From NCBI GenBank assembly GCA_015143295.1, contig CM026563.1, forward strand, positions 806,001-870,000: DNA of 64,000 nt. The letters are read 5' to 3'. The stretch is from Tetracentron sinense (lineage: Eukaryota > Streptophyta > Magnoliopsida > Trochodendrales > Trochodendraceae). The translations under genes and the position numbers were made by a program. The notes below the pieces were generated by a model that searched no databases, was not told the DNA's origin, and saw only the letters and a list, made by a program, of their open reading frames with translations. This document shows, in pieces, positions 23,401-34,479 of the stretch (position 1 is its first letter; each line of letters begins with the position of its first letter).

Positions 23401-26400
23401 AGAACTAAGCTTGATTGGAGCAGCTTAGCTTTGATTTTTAAAAGTACACAGAGGTTCCAAAGTTCACACAAACACATGTAAAACTAATACACTATTAGCT
23501 CAACACTCTGGAAAAACTATTTTAACTCTTATCTCTTTATATTTCTTTAATCTCCTTCACTTTCTGTGAGTATTAAATGCAAATGGCTAAACCACGACTG
23601 TAAAATGTCTACAACGGGGTTTCCAAGTCCTTAACTGACCATGCGTATCATGGCCGGATTTGGGCAAAATCAATGGCAAAACATGCGAGTTCCATGACAG
23701 TAAGCTCAAGCACACTGGTTATAAAAGCAACCTGCGCAATATATTTGAGACGTGCAAGAAATTTTGCAGGTTCATGCCGAGTAATCTAATGTTCACCAAT
23801 TCCTCCTTGATTCTAGTGTTTACAACCAATGGGCTAGCTAATCCATTCTAGATTTCTTTCGGTTTACCAAATCAGGTCATCTTCAACTCCACATGTCTAC
23901 CAATCTCATCCACAGTCTACAGCATTATAGAAGCTCTTAAAGATGCTTTGATTGCTAACTGAGAATGTTCCTCTACTGTTAGGTTGATCCGAATCATGAA
24001 TTTCTAGCCGTTAACCGCATTAGCAGACATAGATACAAGCTTATAGAACTGATCATGTTCATGTACAATTGTTCAATCTATTTGAAGATGTAACATTGAA
24101 GAAAGGTAGAGAGATAAGGGTTAAAGAAGTTTCTTTAAGTGTTGAGTTAATGCACTAAATTAGTGTATAAGTTTTACATGTGCTTTGGTGAAATTTATAA
24201 CAGTAGTGCACTTTTAAAAGTTAAGCCAAGCTACTCCAATCAAGCTTAATTCTAATTGGGTCTTACATGACTCAGGCTAAGTTGCATCTAGAATACCCAA
24301 TAAGCTATGTTGGATTAGATATGATGTGAAGCATATAGACTATCATTGTGTATTGATTGCGCATTTTCTACAATAATGGAGTCATTATCAATTCAATTAA
24401 GATTTGTCTGCACCGGTAAGCTCTTGGAGATGTGGGGAACACAGTATAGAATTAGTTGCAATTTAGAAATTTACATACATGTAACGTAACACTTACCGAT
24501 GAACGGCCAGATTTCTAAAACTCAAACTCCTTTAAGTTATTTGTTGATTACTTGCGATAATTCATGCTATGTTTTGACTAGATAAAGTACACTGGCGATA
24601 AAATATTAAACACAAGTACAAAATTTAAAGTGTACGAATGACATTAGTTAAAAAACTAGAACCTTAGCTTGATCCAGTGTAGTCAAGGCGTCGCCTAGGC
24701 GACGCCTAGGTGGTCGCCTAGGCGATTTTGGGCCTGCGTTGCCTAGGCGCCCTTCTAGGCGGGCGATCCTAGTTAAAAAAATTTTTTTTTTTTTTTTTGC
24801 TTTAAAAAAATCCAAAATTTTCCAATAATATAAAAACATATAATGAAGTAGTAATAAGATTCTAAACCGTTTTTTTCACTAAAAATATCAATTTTTTTCA
24901 CTAAAAATATTGTTTTCGACGCAATCTGGGCCTATTAGGCCCAGATTGCGGACGCACTTCATGTGTCGCAGGGGGGCGCTGCCCCCCCTGCCACCCCCCA
25001 GGCAATCATAGGGGGCTCTGCCAAATATTATACATTTATACATTGGACAATGACACGAATTTGGGTATTTTGCCTAGATTTTGAAATGTTTAATACTCCA
25101 CTATGTTAACATGTCTTTGGTTATGTGATGAATGATTGTAATAGACTTTTTATTTTATGTTTTTGTGGAATGTAGGTGTGGAGTTTTGGTCTTTTGGATG
25201 TTATATATATACGTGATATATATATAATTATATATATATTTATATTAAATTTATCGCCTAGCCGGGGCTAATCGCCTAGACGCCTTGACTACACTGGCTT
25301 GATCCATGATTGATTGATAATTATCAGATATGATTAGCATGTGAACTAGCATGTTATCCTTGTAGACATATATAATACTGGAAGAATAATTATGCATTGT
25401 AATACTCTCAATATAACTATTGAATTCATGAACGATAAGCATGATTGGGGAACACACATGATGGTATAAAATAACCTCATATTTTTGTGGCAATAAATAA
25501 GAATATAGGTTAAAGCCTATAATATTATATAAATAATACAAATGTATAGAAAGTAAGCATGATGACCAAGCCTACATTATAACAAGAAATTATCTCATTG
25601 ATTAATAATCATAAGGCAATCATGAAGAGCAAATCCGCTGGTTTAACATTAATAAATTTCATGATTTTATAATGGAAGTGTGATGAAAATCGCATTAATT
25701 ATGTAAAAAACCTCATGGCTTGATATATATGATGGATGAACCCGCTATATAGCGTGAAAAAAGTCTCATAAATTAATGATCAATACATGTAAGTGCGAAT
25801 GTCAAAATTATTAAGTAATGAGATGGCATCGATAGAGAAGCATTTCGCAAAAAACACGCAGTTTAGCGTGGAAAAACCAAATGGCTTAGTGGTCAGAAAA
25901 GCATATAGGAAAAGTCAACAGGTTGGTAAAAAAAAATACAATGGTTTAGTAATAAACCCTTGTATTAATATGGGGCAAGACCATAAATATGAGTTAAGAG
26001 GAAAAGCTTGATAGGCAAGAATAACACTACTCGATATATGGAAAACATCAAGAATGCGATTTTGTGTACGAGACAACAAATTTAGCTTATGTTGTGCACT
26101 TTGTAAGCAGATTCTGAAGTAACCCTGCAATGCCTTACTGATAAATAATACGGAGAATTATGCGATGTGTGAAAAGTGTTGAGTCCCTCAACAAACTTTG
26201 TTTTCGACCTCTTGAACAACTTGATTTTCTCCTTTATTGCAGATCATGGCAAAAAAACTGTCGAAAAAATTAGTGGGTCTTAAAAGTCTTGTTGACCGTG
26301 AAAACACCAATCTTGGGTTCAGGGATCTAGGTTTCTTGGCCGGACTGCTCATCATTGGCCACCAAAATAGATCTTCGCATCTTCAAGCACGCTCTGATAC

Positions 26401-29400
26401 CAATTACATGAAAATTGTAGGATCGTTAATCCAAACATCGAGAAGAAGCAGTCGTGGATTAAACCAACGAAGTAGGTCGTGCAAGAAAACTTTAGGATCG
26501 TCGATCCGATCATCGAAAAGAGACAATCGTGGATGTAGATCATGACTTATGGTTGACCCCCTTGAACCAGATCTAGGTTATGCAGTGTTTGAGTTCATAA
26601 TTAGAGTATCTTTTTACTTGCTTGTCTCTCTTTTATAGAAAGAATCAACTATAATCGATGCATTTATAGCTGTCATTACACTTATCTAGTCAAGGATTCC
26701 GGAACCTTTCTTAATGACTAGAATAAATGGCTATTACAGTCAATAATTCCAATATTCTCACTTGGCTTTAAGAACCATTTAACATAACTTTACCGTAGCA
26801 TTATTTAATAAACATGTCTGACAGACATTTCCTTTATTAATGATTTAACAACCATCATTTCCTGAGAAGGAATCTAGAAGTATATAAAATCCACTTTCTC
26901 AACCACATCTCTGACACATTGTTATGCTTCTATTAGTGTATTAATGTCGATTTGGTTCTCGGAGTATAAATTTCATAGATCCATCGATCCTCACCAACTT
27001 CAATTTATCAATGAAGTGTTTTAACCGAGATGACTTCTCAAGCAGTATCATGGCATTGTTACACTGCTTTGACGAATGTATATTTCTTGTTGTTTTAACA
27101 CATCTCCAAGGGTAAACATATATTAGAATTATTGACTGTAATAGCTATTTCCTCTAGTTGTTAAGAAAAGATCTGAAATCCTTAACCAGATAAATGTAAC
27201 GACATCCATAAAAGGTAATTCTCTCTATAAAAGAGAGACAAGAGCATGTAAAAAAATACTTCAATGGTAAATTCAAACACTGCATCGTCTGGATCTGGCT
27301 CAAGGGAGTCGACCATAAGTTGTTGGTCTACATCCACGGTTGCCTCTTCTCGGTGATCGGATCAATGACCTTAAAAGTTTTCTTAGCCGGATATCAATTT
27401 TTGTTTTGTTGAGGTCTCACCCTAATCAGCATCTTTGAATCTATGCAACTCAATGTTGGTGCTTTAATAACAAAGGCAAAAATGCTCAATTCTTCTCATA
27501 TAACGCATAATTCTCTTTAGCACTTGTCATTGTAAGGTTCCTTTAAAATTTGCTTACAAGACCCACACCATAAGTTAAATATGTAATCTCATACACTGCA
27601 TCATACATATGATATTTTCCATATATTGAGTAAGCTTATACTTGCCTAATAAGTTTTTTCTCTTAACTCATATTTATATAGTGTTACCTTATATTGATAC
27701 AATGGTTAACCACTAAGTCATTTGGTTTTTTCACGCTAACTTGCTGATATTTTCAACATACTTTTCTAACCATTAAGCCATTTGGTTTTTTCACCCTAAA
27801 TTGTGAGTTCTTCCAAAATACTTTTCTAAGTACCAAGTCATTTAGTTTTTCTATGCTAACCTGCGGATTCTCCCAAAATGTTTCTCTCTTTATGTCATTT
27901 CATAATTTAATAAATTGTGGCATTCATATTTACACGTATTAATCAGCAGTCTATGAGGCATTTTTCACGCCATACAACGGGTTAACCTGTTATATATGTA
28001 TCAAGCCATGAGTGTTTTCAATGCAATGCAATGTATGCAATTTTCCATCACGCTTTCCTAATCAAGTCATGAGATTTTTCCACATTAAATTAACAGGTTT
28101 GCTCTTAAAGCTTGAATTTTGATTATTAAGTCATGAGATAATTTCACGCTATTATACGGACTTGTCTACCATGCTTATTTTTCAAAACATATGACTATTA
28201 TTCTTTTTCCATTTAGATTTCAACCTACATACTCATCTATATTTCTACCAAAGCATGAAGTTATTTCAACTATCATATGTATGTCTTCCATCATGCATAT
28301 ATGTATTGATCATCATCAATATCATTCACGCATAGATGATTCAATTGTCACATTGAATTAATTTTGGGGATACTACAATCTATAATAAGGCTCCCACTAT
28401 TCTATACATGGTTACAATGACATTATATTAGCCTAAACACTAATCATGCCTGTTAATTATCAATTAACATGGATCAAAGCTAATGTTTCTAGTTTTTTAA
28501 ACCAATGTTATTCATTATGTTACCCATACACCCTATGTTTTGTACTTGTGTTCAACACATTATAACTAGTGTACTTTATCTAGTCAGAAAAATCATATAT
28601 GGCTACGAAACATAATATGCAAAAGCACAAGTACCCAACGGATAACATAAAGAGGTAAGTTTTAGAAATATGATCGTTCATTCGTAGTGTCACCACTGGG
28701 CGTCTGTGTGTGTGCAAAAACTTTTTTTTGAACCACAACTCATTCTTTATTTTGTTCCCCACTTCTTCAGAAGCATGCCGATTCAGACGGATCTGAAATC
28801 AAATTCATATCGAATTCGATATTACAGAAAATGTGTAGACAATACACATTATTTTTGTGTATGCTTTACACCGGATCCAATTTAATCACCATCTTTGAGT
28901 TTGCTTCATTTGGTTTGCTCGCTTAACTTGACTTGACTTCCAAAAGCTAAAATAGCACGTCACCAAGCAAGCTAATCTAAAATTCATGTAAGTGCCCAAC
29001 ACCTTAAAATAACTCTAAAAGATATATTTCACCTTAAATCTCCTTTAATAGAGAAAATGTCTTCAACCATGATAGATTGGCTTCCATGCTCAACTCTTTA
29101 TATAGTCATAATCTTTCTTTAATAGTTAGTAATCACGCATAACCGGCACCTTTATGACAGCCGATACATACAACCTGGTCAAAGGTTTTCAGATCCCTTC
29201 TCAATGATCATAGTAAATGACTATTCCAGCGAATAAATTCCAATACAGATAGGAACCCAACTCAAGAGTTCTATTTCTAGTTTTCTAATAACCAGCTGTC
29301 ACGTAAGGTGAGAAAAACACGGGATTGCAATAAAAAAATCAGGGGGAAAAAAAAGGCTTCTTACGATATTAAAAAAAAAAATTTGAATTTACAGAAACGG

Positions 29401-29683
29401 GTAATAAGCAAAGTTCGAAATTCATACTTCACTAGCAAAGCAAAAGCAATTAAACTAACATAAATAGAAAATCAGAAGATTCAAGACTAAATTTATGGGG
29501 GAAAAAATAAATCATGAAAAAACAAACAAGTAAATTGAACCAACAGCTATTAAAAATGAGAAACCCCACCTCGATGAGATTTGAGCCTCTAAGGGATACA
29601 ACTTGCATTACGCTTTGGCCTTCTAGTAGAGTGAAGGTTTCTACCTCGGCTGCTCTCTTTAGATTCTTCCTACCTCCTTTCAT
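20466..29683 (-). CDS. EIF1AD: eIF1A-domain RNA-binding protein, EIF1AD family
   Basis: Four exons on the minus strand: 29683-29570, 22782-22707, 21001-20875 and 20658-20466. Frames join cleanly: phase 0 after ATCGAG, then codons split G|GA and TG|G. Product 169 aa, about the family length. Residues about 10-95 form the S1-like OB fold (FTLLEGQSVMQVVSLRGSN, then KSLALFPAKFQKSMWIKRG, then SFVVVDGRGREK, then VTQVLFYEQVRVLQKSPDW). The acidic tail has SDDDGLPPLEANMNRIRP and an Asp/Ser-rich end. The start is ATG at 29683, since the upstream in-frame codon is TTG. The animal homologue is a nuclear protein containing an eIF1A fold; its plant role is not established. Intron 1 is 6.8 kb and holds a giant inverted repeat; intron 2 holds a LINE fragment. 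The exon code is intact. Confidence 0.92.
21113..21136. repeat. poly-C tract of 24 bases
   Basis: An uninterrupted run of 24 C followed by TTT and a run of A, in intron 2 of the EIF1AD-like gene. Such a homopolymer is rare in AT-rich plant DNA. Confidence 0.9.
21205..22400 (-). pseudogene. LINE fragment, C-terminal reverse-transcriptase part
   Basis: Minus-strand pieces read AVNKALLGKWVWRFGEERVS ... [11 protein letters not shown] ... [12 protein letters not shown] (22417-22037), then GAIAWGIWKERNDCLF (21623-21348), the region after the RT core and around the zf-RVT domain of plant L1-type LINEs. It ends at an A-tail (poly-T on +) near 21209. Several stops and frame changes make it dead. It lies in intron 2 of the EIF1AD-like gene in the same direction as that gene. 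Confidence 0.85.
23205..23560 (+). repeat. extra copy of the outer module of the giant inverted repeat
   Basis: TTCCCCACATCTCCAGGAGC onward, with ATGCGCAATCAATACACAAT and TGATTGGAGCAGCTTAGCTT, is the inverse of 24070-24440 and is in the same direction as 28770-29100. Together the three modules give an inverted-direct pattern around the large element. Confidence 0.6.
24070..29000. mobile_element. giant inverted repeat in intron 1 of the EIF1AD-like gene
   Basis: Left arm about 24070-26770, right arm about 27110-29000, loop about 340 bases. The arms are diverged but collinear over about 2 kb. Exact matches include GACTAGATAAAGTACACT (24576-24593) against its reverse complement at 28568-28585, and ATAAATATGAGTTAAGAG (25983-26000) against 27660-27677. 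The left arm is interrupted by a 621-bp MITE (24676-25296) that has a target duplication while the right arm lacks it, so the inverted repeat is older. GCTCTGATACCA at 26391-26402 is the minus-strand form of a tRNA-iMet primer binding site, pointing to an origin in LTR-retrotransposon ends. No intact ORF is seen. Confidence 0.7.
24676..25296. mobile_element. 621-bp MITE with 9-bp target duplication
   Basis: Ends AGTGTAGTCAAGGCGTCGCC and the inverse GACGCCTTGACTACACTG. Flanking duplication GCTTGATCC at 24667-24675 and 25297-25305. The subterminal parts repeat GCCTAGGCG; the interior contains AT-rich DNA and a GC-rich block of G and C runs (24970-25015). No ORF. It belongs to the common plant foldback type with GCCTAGGCG ends. 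Confidence 0.85.
29190..29260 (+). repeat. third copy of the central module of the giant inverted repeat
   Basis: A segment from CCCTTCTCAATGATCATAG to AATAAATTCCAATAC resembles 26700-26755 in the same direction and 27130-27190 inverted. This supports an origin from a repeated terminal sequence. Confidence 0.4.
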
Positions 29684-29990
29684 GGCGCTGATTGATTTCT
29701 GCAACTTGACGTCTAAAGACTCTAAACCCTAGAACCGGAAGCGAAACGGCTGATGCGAGAGCGAAAAAAGACCGATCGGCCGTTAATCAGCTTCGAATAT
29801 AAAGCACGGTCCGTGGGAGTGAAACTTGGCAACTTGGGCCACCGAATCCGATCTGGTATCCGCCGGATAGCGCATAGGAAGATTCGTATCCGGATCCGGC
29901 TAAAGTATTCAAATTCGGGTAGTATCCGAATTATCCGAATACTTGAAAAAACAAAAAAATCCCCGATTCATCTTTTTCTTTCTACTGATA
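29684..29990 (-). promoter_or_regulatory. leader and upstream region of the EIF1AD-like gene
   Basis: The sequence before the ATG on the minus strand contains TTCTAGGGTTTAGAG, typical of plant housekeeping leaders (telo-box-like AAACCCT). No strong TATA box. Further upstream is GGATCC/GGATAT-rich repeat DNA. Confidence 0.3.
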
Positions 29991-30000
29991 AACCCTGTTA

Positions 30001-30106
30001 GGGTGTGTTCGGTTGACGGTAAATGGGTGGGAGAAAAGAAAGTGAAGTACCTCAAAATCCCTCGAACCGAACAGGGTGAAAGTGTTCCACTCAACCGACC
30101 ACACCC
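30001..30106. mobile_element. 106-bp Tourist-like MITE
   Basis: Inverted ends GGGTGTGTTCGGTTGA and TCAACCGACCACACCC, with inner CCTC-AACCGAACAGGGTG. It is bordered by TTA on the left and TAA on the right, which suits PIF/Harbinger insertion at TWA although the two are not identical. Confidence 0.55.
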
Positions 30107-30609
30107 TAAAGGGAAATCATTCATATTCAGTAAAAAATTGAAAGTTTAGTGTTTGTATATGAAACAAAAAAATTCATTTGGTCAGGCCATTAGGGCTTGA
30201 AAATGTTTTTAAAAAATAAGATTGTGGAAAAGATGAAGATCACGACTTACTTGGTTCAACAAGAGGTAGTGGTGGTGGTGTTTGCTATTACTGCTACTCC
30301 AAAGCTTCAAGGGCCGCCAATGGCATTAACTCTCCATTCAAGGGCTGACGAGGACTTTGAAAATAAAAAGAACAAAGATGAAATAAGAGAGGAGATGAGA
30401 GGAAGAGGATAACAGAGGAGATGAGAGGAAGAAGAAGCGACTGTGATTCTTTGAACGAATGGGGTTAGGGTCTCTTGAGATGATAAATATCTTACTTTTA
30501 TATTTACGTTTATAGCCTCTACTCTTAAACGAATTACGAAAGTACCGAGATGTATAGTAAGCATTTTAAATGGTCTAAAGGGTATATTTATCATATAAGC
30601 TATTATTAA

Positions 30610-30870
30610 TCGGTCCGGATAATTAACGGAGCGGATAGTTCGATATCCGTATCCGCTCCGTTTATAAACGATAGTTAAAACTCTTATTCGGATTCACTCC
30701 GCCGGATATGATAATCGGATAATATCTGGAAAAATGGATACGGATTCGGATAAAATCTGAATCCGTTGACAGCCTAACTGAGCTCGAAATGATAATCGGA
30801 TAATATCCGGAAAAATTGATACGGATTCGGATAAAATCGAATCCATTGACAGCCTAACTGAGCTCGAATT
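30610..30870. repeat. GGATATCC/GGATTCGG-rich repeat with a 75-bp tandem duplication
   Basis: GATAATCGGATAATATCTGG ... GACAGCCTAACTGAGCTCGA is repeated twice in succession (about 30708-30868). The outer part has inverted ATATCCGTATCCGCTCCG-type blocks, and similar ones at 29845-29945 may be the other arm of one element. Confidence 0.6.
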
Positions 30871-30890
30871 GAATTGGGGCTTTCAAATTG

Positions 30891-31234
30891 GAGACCGAAT
30901 CACAGCCAATTGCGATTGAATTCAAGGAGAGTTCAATTGCTCCCACAGGTCAACACGTGTCCCCTTTAACCCACATTAACCATGGTTAACATTCTCTAAC
31001 CCTTAGTGTTCAATAATTTAACCTTAGTTTTTTGAAAAAAATATTAATCCTAAGAGTTAAAAAAATTTAACTAGAGTTAAATATTTTTTTCAAAAAACTT
31101 AGGTTAAATTATTGAACACTAAGGGTTAGAGAATTTTAACCATGGTTAATAGGGGTTAAAGGGGACACGTGTTGACCTGTGGGAGCAATTGAACTCTCCC
31201 TGAATTCAATCGCGATTGGCTGTGATTCGGTCTC
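30891..31234. mobile_element. 344-bp long-arm hairpin MITE
   Basis: GAGACCGAATCACAGCCAAT at the left and its inverse at the right. The arms run about 150 bp each through GAATTCAA, CAACACGTGTCCCCTTTAAC and TTAACCATGGTTAA to an AT centre. No target duplication resolved. It resembles the 395-bp family in layout (CACGTGTC-CCTTT-AACC) but not in its ends. Confidence 0.8.
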
Positions 31235-31259
31235 TTGCACCCTTTCAATATATAAGTAG

Positions 31260-31900
31260 GGTGGTGCTAGGGTTAAACACACCCCAAAATTTTATTATTG
31301 CACCCCATCTGTAAACTTTCCCCCTTTCTGTTTTCACATCCATTAATTAGCCGCACCCCATATCAGTTTTGATGGGAATACCCATGCTCTGTTCTCTTGC
31401 TCCTTCCTCTATTTTTTTTTTGTCTAATTTATCCATTCTTTGGCTTAAAACAAGCAATCTCGGCCTTGGATGAGTCAGTGAAGGGGGGTGTTTGATAAAA
31501 CTTATCTAATAACAGCTTTCTAATTAAGCTCTAAAAATTAAGAGTTATTTATAATGATAGAATGATTTTAAAATCGATGTTGTCCGTATTATTATTAATT
31601 AAGTTCTTTTTCAAAAAGTAGTTTTAGATTGCTTATTGAATAAGTTGTAAATTCAGTTATTATTAAAATACTTATACATGACTAAAATATTATTGAACAT
31701 TATTTATTATTAACTAATAGCTTAATTTAGTATAATAAGCTCGTATTTTAAGTTTTATTTAACACGAAGTATTTATGATAATTTCTCCTATTTTAAGTTT
31801 TATTAGTTAGCTTGAAGTATATATGATAATTTATCCTATTTTATCTGTCATATATTAGCTATTTTCAATCAAGAGGCCCTCAATCCTGATATGTTGCAGT
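31260..31900. other. AT-rich intergenic DNA
   Basis: No gene. A roughly 55-bp imperfect tandem duplication (TTTTAAGTTTTATT ... TATGATAATTT) is present at about 31747-31842. Confidence 0.4.
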
Positions 31901-31969
31901 GCTTTAGCATTGTCAAGAGAAAACTTACTTTTCAGGTCTCTAAGTTGGAGCTAGCTGATTGATCGATAC

Positions 31970-33470
31970 TTAATGTTGCACATTTAGGCACCCGAAAGTA
32001 CACTTGTTAACTCTTTAGGACTTAATTTTAATAATTTTTAATTTTAATTTATTGTTTTCATTATTTTCAGGACTAATGGGAGAAAATATCATAATTCTCA
32101 AATGATGAGAGCTTTCAAGAGTTTAGAAGAGCTTATGTGATGAAAGAATTGAACAAAACAGAAAAATAAATGAAGAAAAAGTATACTGGTCCAAACTGCC
32201 CAAGCCGTGGCCCAAACCGCCCGAGCGCTGGATAGCTCCGCCCAAGCGAAAGTCCGCAGATTTATTTTCTGGATTTTGCCTTTTTGAAATCCTACTTGCT
32301 ACCCTATAAAAGGAAATGAGTTTAGGAGTTCAAGGAAGAATTTTTATCAAAGAAAGAGGTTGGAGAAAAATTTTGGAAGGCTTTGGAGCATGGGATCTTT
32401 ACCATCCATTACGGCTACTCTCTCTCCCATGATCAACTAAATCTCTCATCTAGAGTTTCGATGAAACCCTAGCCAAGTAACTATGGTTTAGTTGTTTATT
32501 TTAGAGTTTTATTATTTGCAAACGATGATTGCATGACTTGAGGATTGCTTTGACAATCGATTCTAATGTTTTTATTCAATCTTAATAAAATTCTTTTTGT
32601 TTTAAGAACTCTTCTTTTTGATTGAGATTCAATTCATATTTAATTTCTGTAATTTTATATATGAATGGTTATGCAATGGAATTTATCGTACAAGTAGTTA
32701 AATATTAAGATGATCTATGCTTAGGGAAGACGAATCATGCTACAACCTTAGGTTAATTAATTTAGTATTGACTATTCGTGCCAACCAAAGATAGGTCATG
32801 CCTAAGATTTAAGTACTTGACCTTCCTGATGATTTGAATTGAAACTTGTAATCTCAATTAATCGTAATCGAATGCAAATAATAATACCCTGATTAAATAC
32901 AATATACCATAGTTAGGAGGCTAGTGGTAGATTCGATACCCTAGATCTCTTTCTCTTAACTTTCACATTACTTTTATTTGTTTTCAGTATTTAGAATAAT
33001 TTTAGGATTTTTAAATACAAACCAAAAATCGTTGTTCATCATTAAATCAAAATCCATATTTACTATTAAGTAATATAATCAGCGCAATCTTCGTGATTCG
33101 ACATCCTCAATACTTGTCACTATTATCTGGAATTAGTGCTTTTACGAGGTAATGATCTTAATCGATCACTGATCCGAGACTTTTGAGTCACGAACCATTC
33201 TTCCACCCGAAGGAGTTGTTTATCCCTTTTGTTGAGGAGATGTTTCGAGATTAAACATCTTATGGACAGGGTTTAAGGTGTCATGATTATTTTGTATGCG
33301 TTTTTTGTACTCCTAATTAGTTAATCTATGTTAAGTGAATAAGTAATTGAGCATGTCCCTATTCCATGTGTTTAGCTAGTTGTTGAATGTTTAAGGTTTT
33401 TATAACATGCTATAAAGCTCTCGATCCACCAATAATTTTGCTCAAAGCATTGAGGGCACAACTTCAAAAC
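31970..33470 (+). mobile_element. possible LTR-retrotransposon leader or LTR remnant
   Basis: It has a TATA-box-like CCTATAAAAGG at about 32301, followed by TAGAGTTTCGATGAAACCC-type sequence, and ends with CATTGAGGGCACAAC. These features recall LTRs of plant Ty3/gypsy elements. No terminal duplication or coding sequence found. Confidence 0.3.
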
Positions 33471-33828
33471 ATGGGTCAAACTACCATATATGATTGGGAA
33501 GGATTGAGTGGTTGTCTATGAGTAGTGAGTAGTGATCAGAGGGTTGAGGGGGGTTCGATGGAAGATTATGGCATTATGAAATATAATGTAATTGGTGGTG
33601 CCTTTATGAATAATGGGGAATATTATCTATCTTTTTGGACCAGTATATGCTCACAAAATTGCAAGACACAGTTTACAATTTTGTCAAATTGGAAATTTTG
33701 TCCTTCACAGGCTATACCCTGTGATATGTAGGTGTATTCTGGCTCTAAGGAGAGTTTTGTTGTGTTTGGATAGATTTCTGAACGAAATCTTTCCTAATGA
33801 AAGTTAAAAGTTGTAAAAAATTACATTT

Positions 33829-34470
33829 AGGGGCCGTTGGATACACTTCCATTTTTCTGTTTTTATTTTTTGTTTTTAAAAATTGAAAACGACTTTTTGT
33901 TTTCAATTTTTTAAAGTAAGAAACATGTTTGGTATTACTAATTGTTATTTATTTTTTAAAAAGAAAAACAAAAAAACGTGTTTGGTAAATATGATTAAAT
34001 AATTTCAATTCATTGTGATAGTAGTGGTGAGTGGTGGTGGTGGTGTGGTGATGGTTGTATTGTGGTGGTGGGTGGTGAGTAGTGGTGGTGGTAGTGTGGT
34101 GGTGGATGGTGGTGGTGGGTGGTGGTATTATGGTGGTGGTGGTAGTATTGTAGTGGTGGGTGACGGTGGAGGTGGGTGATGGTTGGTGAGTAGTGGTGCA
34201 GTGGTGGTGGTGGTAGTATTGTGTTGGTGTGGTAGTTCTTGTGTGTGGGTGGTGGTGGTGATGGTGGGTCCGTGTTTTCTATTTTTGATTTTTGTGTATA
34301 AAAATAGAGGTATTAGAGAATTTTTGTTATCTTGATTTTCAAAAATTTTGTTACTAATTTTTGAAAACATAAATAAAAAACATGTTAGCAAACATGTTTT
34401 GTGTGAAAAATTTCAATCTTTTGTTTTTAAAAACAAAAAACAGAAACGGAAGTGCAATAAAAAGGGGCCT
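33829..34470. mobile_element. MITE carrying a GTGGTG minisatellite
   Basis: The ends AGGGGCCGTTGGATACACTT and the inverse of AACGGAAGTGC...AGGGGCCT form diverged inverted repeats, with inner TTTTCTGTTTTT/AAAAACAGAAA arms. Between them lies a G/T-rich tract of GTGGTG and GGTGGT (34020-34265). The His/Pro-rich minus-strand reading frame there is only the repeat translated. Confidence 0.6.
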
Positions 34471-34479
34471 AGTTTGTTG

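Noticed and set aside
26237-26545. 102-codon ORF (Arg/Ser-rich)
   Set aside because: It lies across the primer-site and repeat motifs of the giant inverted repeat and has no recognisable domain; likely chance.
34128-34391. His/Pro/Thr-rich open frame on the minus strand
   Set aside because: It is the translation of the GTGGTG minisatellite inside a MITE.
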